Shown piece by piece: positions 60,079-64,000 of a DNA stretch of 64,000 nucleotides. A model generated the notes under the pieces. The model saw nothing but the letters and a program-made list of their open reading frames with translations. It did not search any database and was not told the origin of the DNA. Position 1 is the stretch's first letter. Each line of letters opens with the position of its first letter. A program made the position numbers and the translations under genes. Location of the stretch: contig JAPFFF010000003.1 in assembly GCA_039105265.1 (NCBI GenBank), positions 2,666,001 through 2,730,000 on the forward strand, written 5' to 3'. This stretch comes from Tritrichomonas musculus (lineage: Eukaryota > Parabasalia > Tritrichomonadida > Tritrichomonadidae).

Positions 60079-61737
60079 ATGGACAACCAGCTCATTTCCA
60101 AACTATCCAAGAAGCAAATTTTATCCCTCCCTGGATTTTATGGTAAAGGGAAACAAACCATAAAAAAACTCCGAGAAGAGCTCAGACAAAATATCTCCAA
60201 AATGAAAATAAACAAAAGAGGCTTGAAAGTGAAGGATTATATCAAGGCATTTAATGAAAGTGATGATAAGTTGTTTAACAATCTGCGCAGGCAAAAAAAT
60301 ATCAGACAAAAAGAAAAGGCATCGCAAAGAGAATACAAACAAAGCCTCAAAAATAATGCCAGAGCAGAAAGGGATATATTAAATATTTCGGTCGATTTGT
60401 ACTCTACAGCTAAGACCGAAGCCAGAAAAGAGTACAAGGAAAGAGTCAAAAATATTCAAGACAAGCCTAAATTTAAGAAGCAGATGAAGGAATTTATGAT
60501 GAAAGCGAACAAGGAAATTTCATTCGAAATAGTTATTGGAGATGATGAAGATACCAGGATGGCATTTACTGAAACTCTAAGGCAGCTTCACAAGAAGAAT
60601 AAAAAGAACGTGGTGGTAAAAAGTGAGTCTCTAGATGGGGAGGAATATAAGTGGTATACCATCTCATCAGCACGAAATATCGACACAACTATTGGTCATA
60701 TCTCCGGTACAATAGATTTAAATGATGATTGTTCTGATAATAATCCTTGGATTGGTAATGTATTTATCCCAGCAAAATATCAATTACTCTTCATTCAAAA
60801 CAAAAAGAAAGGCAAACAAACCATCTTCACAATCAATAAACAAACTAGTAAAGGGAAGCTATATGAAGAAGAAGTAGAAATTGATGAAGATTATAGAGAA
60901 AAACCAGACGGAGGATTCTTTCCATATATCAATCTTTCTGATATTGATTTGACTATATATCAAATATTTAAGTCTGTTGAGAAGAAAAATTATCAAGATA
61001 ATTGCCTGGTCTATGCATGTATTCAATCAAAAGTTTTCTCAGAGGAAGAAATAAATCATCTACGTTCCATGGTGAAAACAAGGATGGTGCCAAATACTTT
61101 AATCTATGATATTGCCAAATATTTTAAATGTCATTTTATTGTCAGGAGGATTGATGAAAAATATGCTACGAGAGACCAACAGCAAATCAAAATAGATACC
61201 CGAAAGAAAGCCTGGGCTAAAGATTTTAACAGGACTGTAGACCTGTTATTATACAAAAATCATTACATGATTAACAAACCCGTGGGAAACACAAAGCTTA
61301 TAACAATACTTCGAAAGCTATTTAAAGAAGGCATGTTTAGAGAAATAAAATCTTGCGAGATGGATATTTTGGCCACAAATGAATATAACAGTCATCTAGC
61401 AGATTATCAAGATTTAAATTATGACCCTTCCCTTTGCTGTCAAAAAGTAGATTCGTCTGTTATGAAAAAAGAGAGGGAGTGGTCAAAGATATACTACTCT
61501 GATTTTGAGACCGATACAACATTATCTCCCCATAAACCATATCTGAACATCACAGTATATAGAACAAAAGAATTGATACATAAAATGGTTTTTGAGGGGG
61601 ATAATATAGCCGAGAGATTATTAAAATCTTTGGAAAATAATTCATTGATATACTTCCATAATCTAAAATATGATGCCTGCTTCTTCATCAACACCCCTGG
61701 ATGGGACGTCCAAATAACTGAAAGGAACGGTACAATT
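60079..61737 (+). pseudogene. Protein-primed polymerase-like gene of element C, interrupted by element D
   Basis: The amino part has a short helix-hairpin-like DNA-binding motif (LSKKQILSLPGFYGKGKQ). It is followed by the region shared with the remnant at 1164 (IGHISG, EEVEIDEDYR, DNCLVYACIQS). The first exonuclease motif YYSDFETD and the second IYFHNLKYDACFF are present near the end. The coding similarity stops at the AGTAGTATA head of D at 61738. No HNH motif falls in the part seen. Confidence 0.7.
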
Positions 61738-61784
61738 AGTAGTATAGTATAGGCGGTGTCTCATACTTCGCCACCGCCTACACT
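61738..61784 (+). repeat. Foldback left terminus of element D
   Basis: It begins AGTAGTATAGTATAGGC, identical over 17 bases to the terminus of C. AGTATAGGCGGTG pairs with CACCGCCTACACT with one mismatch. Confidence 0.7.
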
Positions 61785-62029
61785 GCTCGCCACCAAGCTC
61801 AGGTACACCTTCGCTTGGGCCTCGCTACCCGGCCAAATACCCTCTGAAAACCTATCGTAAGTACACACTCTCTACTTTCACTATTCCACCAATGTCATTT
61901 CCAAGGTATGGAGTAGTTTTTGAGCTTTCTAATGGTGTTTTTTGAATTCTACACCCGAAAATACGTTATTTCTTGTATTGGCACGACCCCGAAATATTGA
62001 GTAGAAATTGAGTTATGATCGATTTAATA

Positions 62030-62300
62030 TTTTCTCTCAATTATTTTTATGCCAGAAGTATTTTTTTTTCTCTCAAATATTTTTATTTTAAAAGAAAATT
62101 ATTTTCTCTCAATTATTTTTATGCCAGAAGTATATTTTTTTTCTTTCAAATATTTATACGAAAAAAGAAAATTATTTTCTCTCAATTATTTTTATGGCAG
62201 AAGAATTTTTTTCTATCAAATATTTATACGAAAAAAGAAAATTATTTTCTCTCAATTATTTTTGTGCCAGAAGTATATTTTTTCTCTCAAATATTTTGAA
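62030..62300. repeat. Four tandem copies of a 69-77 bp unit (TTTTCTCTCAATTATTTTT)
   Basis: Unit starts lie at about 62030, 62099, 62176 and 62245. Each unit has ATGCCAGAAG or a close variant. Low complexity and non-coding. Confidence 0.8.
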
Positions 62301-62304
62301 TAAA

Positions 62305-62665
62305 TTATTTATATATAATGACCGATTTTTTGAATGAATAAATTTGTATGGTTGTAAATTTTTTGAAAGGATAAATCTGTGTGGTTGAGGTTATTTTGAA
62401 TGATTATATTGCGTACGTTCTCACTTTTTGAATGGGTAAATCTGTATGGTTGGGATATTTTTGAATAGGAACGCTGCGTACGATTACACTTTTTCTGAGG
62501 ACCGATCATAACTTTTTGAGAGATTCGTTCCCACTTTTTCTGAGGACCGATCACAACTTTTTGAGAGATTCGTTCCCACTTTTTGAGAGGACCGATCCCA
62601 CTTTTTCTGAGAAAACTTTTTGATAAATAAACTTTTTGAATTGAAAACTTTTTCTGAGGTTTACG
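62305..62665. repeat. Degenerate tandem repeats with CACTTTTT and GGACCGATC boxes
   Basis: Short units such as CTGAGGACCGATCA and TTTTTGAGAGATTCGTTCC recur two to three times, preceded by older copies with AAATCTGTATGGTTG. Open frames across it follow the repeat only. Confidence 0.7.
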
Positions 62666-62800
62666 TGCCAAAATCCAACATCAATAAAAAAGTGACATTT
62701 TTTTACAAAATTCCCAAAAATTAATGACCCTTTAAAAAATTTCCAAATTTTTATAATTTTTTATAATTTTTTAAAATTTTTAAAATCTTAATAAAAAAAA

Positions 62801-63280
62801 TACATTACCCCATACACAAAAATATAAAAAATAAGAAAAATAAAAAAAATAAAGAAAAAATTACTTACCCCCCTTCTCAAAATTTCCCAACAAGCAAAAA
62901 ATAAGAAAAATAACTCAAATGCAAAAAGAAAATATAAAAATTACTTACCCCCCTTCTCAAAAAGTTTCAAAAATTAAAAAATAAAAAAATAAGGAAAAAT
63001 ACATTACCCCATACACAAAAATATAAAAAATAAGAAAAATAAAAAAAATAAAGAAAAAATTACTTACCCCCCTTCTCAAAATTTCCCAACAAGCAAAAAA
63101 TAAGAAAAATAACTCAAATGCAAAAAGAAAATATAAAAATTACTTACCCCCTTCTCAAAAAGTTTCAAAAATCTTAAAAATAAAAAAATAAGGAAAAATA
63201 CATTACCCCATACCAAAAAAATTAAAAAATAAAAAAATAAAGAAAAATACATTACCCCATACCAAAAATATTTTATTTTT
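62801..63280. repeat. 199-bp tandem repeat, two full copies and partial copies
   Basis: TACATTACCCCATAC starts units at 62801, 63000, 63199 and 63248. The first two units are 199 bp each, with inner TTACTTACCCCCCTTCTC boxes. The last ones are about 49 bp. Purine-rich, non-coding, just upstream of the gene at 63286. Confidence 0.85.
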
Positions 63281-63285
63281 ATAAA

Positions 63286-64000
63286 ATGTATCCAACACTT
63301 AATCCGGCTGAAGAACCAACACCTATACCAATTGAATATGTATATTTTTTAGAAGATGGGGAACGAGATATAAGTAAACCAAATCGATATTACTTTAATT
63401 TTCCTCAAGAATGGTGTACTTCAAATAGAGGGGAATCAATTGTAGGCGTGAGAAGAATTTTTATGTTGGCTAGAAGTAGAAAAATAGAATTCACGCTTGG
63501 AGTTAGAAAATATAGACGAAACGAATTTGATAAACTTAAACATGATAATCCCCAATTTTCATATGAACAATTATTTTACCATCTTGAAGATGAACAAAAG
63601 AGTGAGGTATTCATAAATATAAATTCTTGGCTAAATAGAGAAAATGATTTACGAGAAATATGGAATGATATGAGAGCTGCTATTGAGGCAAAATTTGCAG
63701 AGTTTAATATTGGTGCGGATATAATCAATAAAGAACACAATTTTAATTTAGATAACCAAGAACTAAAATTAAGCACAAAATATTCTAATTTAGTTACTGA
63801 ATATCAAGATTTGCAAAAAGTAATAGAAGACCTCACAAATCAAATATTTAATGAGAAAGATGAAAAAGTGAAAGCTAAGCTACAAGAAGAATTAGATAAA
63901 AAGAATGAAGAAGATAAAATGAATATAAACCTCAGACGCAATGTTCAAAAAGAAATGGAAAAAATAAGAGAAGAAATCAAGTTAAGTGAACAGAAACCTA
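63286..64000 (+). CDS. Unknown virus-like protein starting MYPTLNPAEEPTP (open at window edge)
   Basis: The frame is open for 238 codons to the window end. Residues 1-100 look like a small folded domain (IEYVYFLEDGERDISK, then YYFNFPQEW and RRIFMLARSRKIEFTLGVRKY). From residue about 150 it is a long charged coiled coil. Relatives are a remnant at 51080 and a decayed copy at 29850. In C and D it is the first gene after the foldback terminus. Function unknown. Confidence 0.6.
   Translation, partial: MYPTLNPAEEPTPIPIEYVYFLEDGERDISKPNRYYFNFPQEWCTSNRGESIVGVRRIFMLARSRKIEFTLGVRKYRRNEFDKLKHDNPQFSYEQLFYHLEDEQKSEVFININSWLNRENDLREIWNDMRAAIEAKFAEFNIGADIINKEHNFNLDNQELKLSTKYSNLVTEYQDLQKVIEDLTNQIFNEKDEKVKAKLQEELDKKNEEDKMNINLRRNVQKEMEKIREEIKLSEQKP

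Larger units (their letters stand above)
50820..61737. mobile_element. Polinton-like element C, broken, interrupted by element D
   Basis: From its foldback head the order is: a short start of the 63286-type gene, two large fibre-like genes on the minus strand, a penton-like gene and a polymerase-like gene on the plus strand. The last is interrupted at the head of D. It is broken with a few breaks. It is younger than B and older than D by nesting. Confidence 0.6.
61738..64000. mobile_element. Polinton-like element D, left part only
   Basis: It starts with the foldback head inside the polymerase-like gene of C. About 1.5 kb of subterminal tandem repeats follow, then the gene at 63286, which runs out of the window. 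It is the youngest of the B-C-D stack. Whether it is whole cannot be judged. Confidence 0.5.

Noticed and set aside
62015-62303. Open frames with repeated FSLNYFY peptides
   Set aside because: They follow the tandem repeat in two frames, so coding is unlikely.
62801-63280. CRISPR or satellite centromere repeat
   Set aside because: Only two full 199-bp copies, next to an element terminus; simple tandem duplication is enough.

Overview
The window is AT-rich eukaryotic DNA packed with old virus-like elements of the Polinton (Maverick) kind. A parabasalid protist close to Trichomonas or Tritrichomonas is the best guess. The reasons are the density of Polintons with protein-primed type B DNA polymerase genes, intron-free genes in the standard code, and start-proximal TCACACTT boxes that fit the trichomonad Inr consensus. 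The species is inferred. All virus-like parts are described as fossils.

Layout. 1-5420: a broken Polinton-like remnant (F) with fibre-like, polymerase-like, small unknown and capsid-like genes. 5421-6490: AT-rich gap. 6496-8553: a broken fibre-like gene (remnant E), split by element A. 8554-29312: element A, a Polinton of about 20.8 kb that looks whole. It has terminal inverted repeats of 445 and 416 bp and a 6-bp target duplication, GGCGTA, on both sides. 29313-29715: the rest of E, up to a foldback terminus. 29716-43467: host-like DNA of very low GC with one clear host gene (a Vti1-like SNARE, 39275-39949), one decayed viral gene, several MITE-like elements and many hairpins. 43468-50819: element B, visibly richer in GC, with a large polymerase gene. 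50820-61737: element C, whose left terminus abuts a KilA-N-like gene of B. 61738-64000: element D, whose left terminus abuts the polymerase gene of C; D runs out of the window.

Element A reads as a full Polinton set: integrase, packaging ATPase, protein-primed polymerase, major capsid protein, a penton-like candidate, a long fibre, a KilA-N protein and several small coiled-coil proteins. Elements B to F share genes with A in pieces. The KilA-N, 26033-type, CxC-type and fibre modules recur between families, so these elements have been exchanging parts.

The most unusual signals are short GC-rich foldback sequences. One family with an AGTAGT(A/G)TA head marks the ends of elements B, C, D and E and has also inserted (61 bp) into the left terminal repeat of A. 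A different 36-bp double hairpin lies in frame in the small gene of A's right terminal repeat. Similar hairpins are scattered in the host-like DNA. A second notable signal is an HNH nuclease motif built into the polymerases of A and B between the exonuclease and palm motifs.
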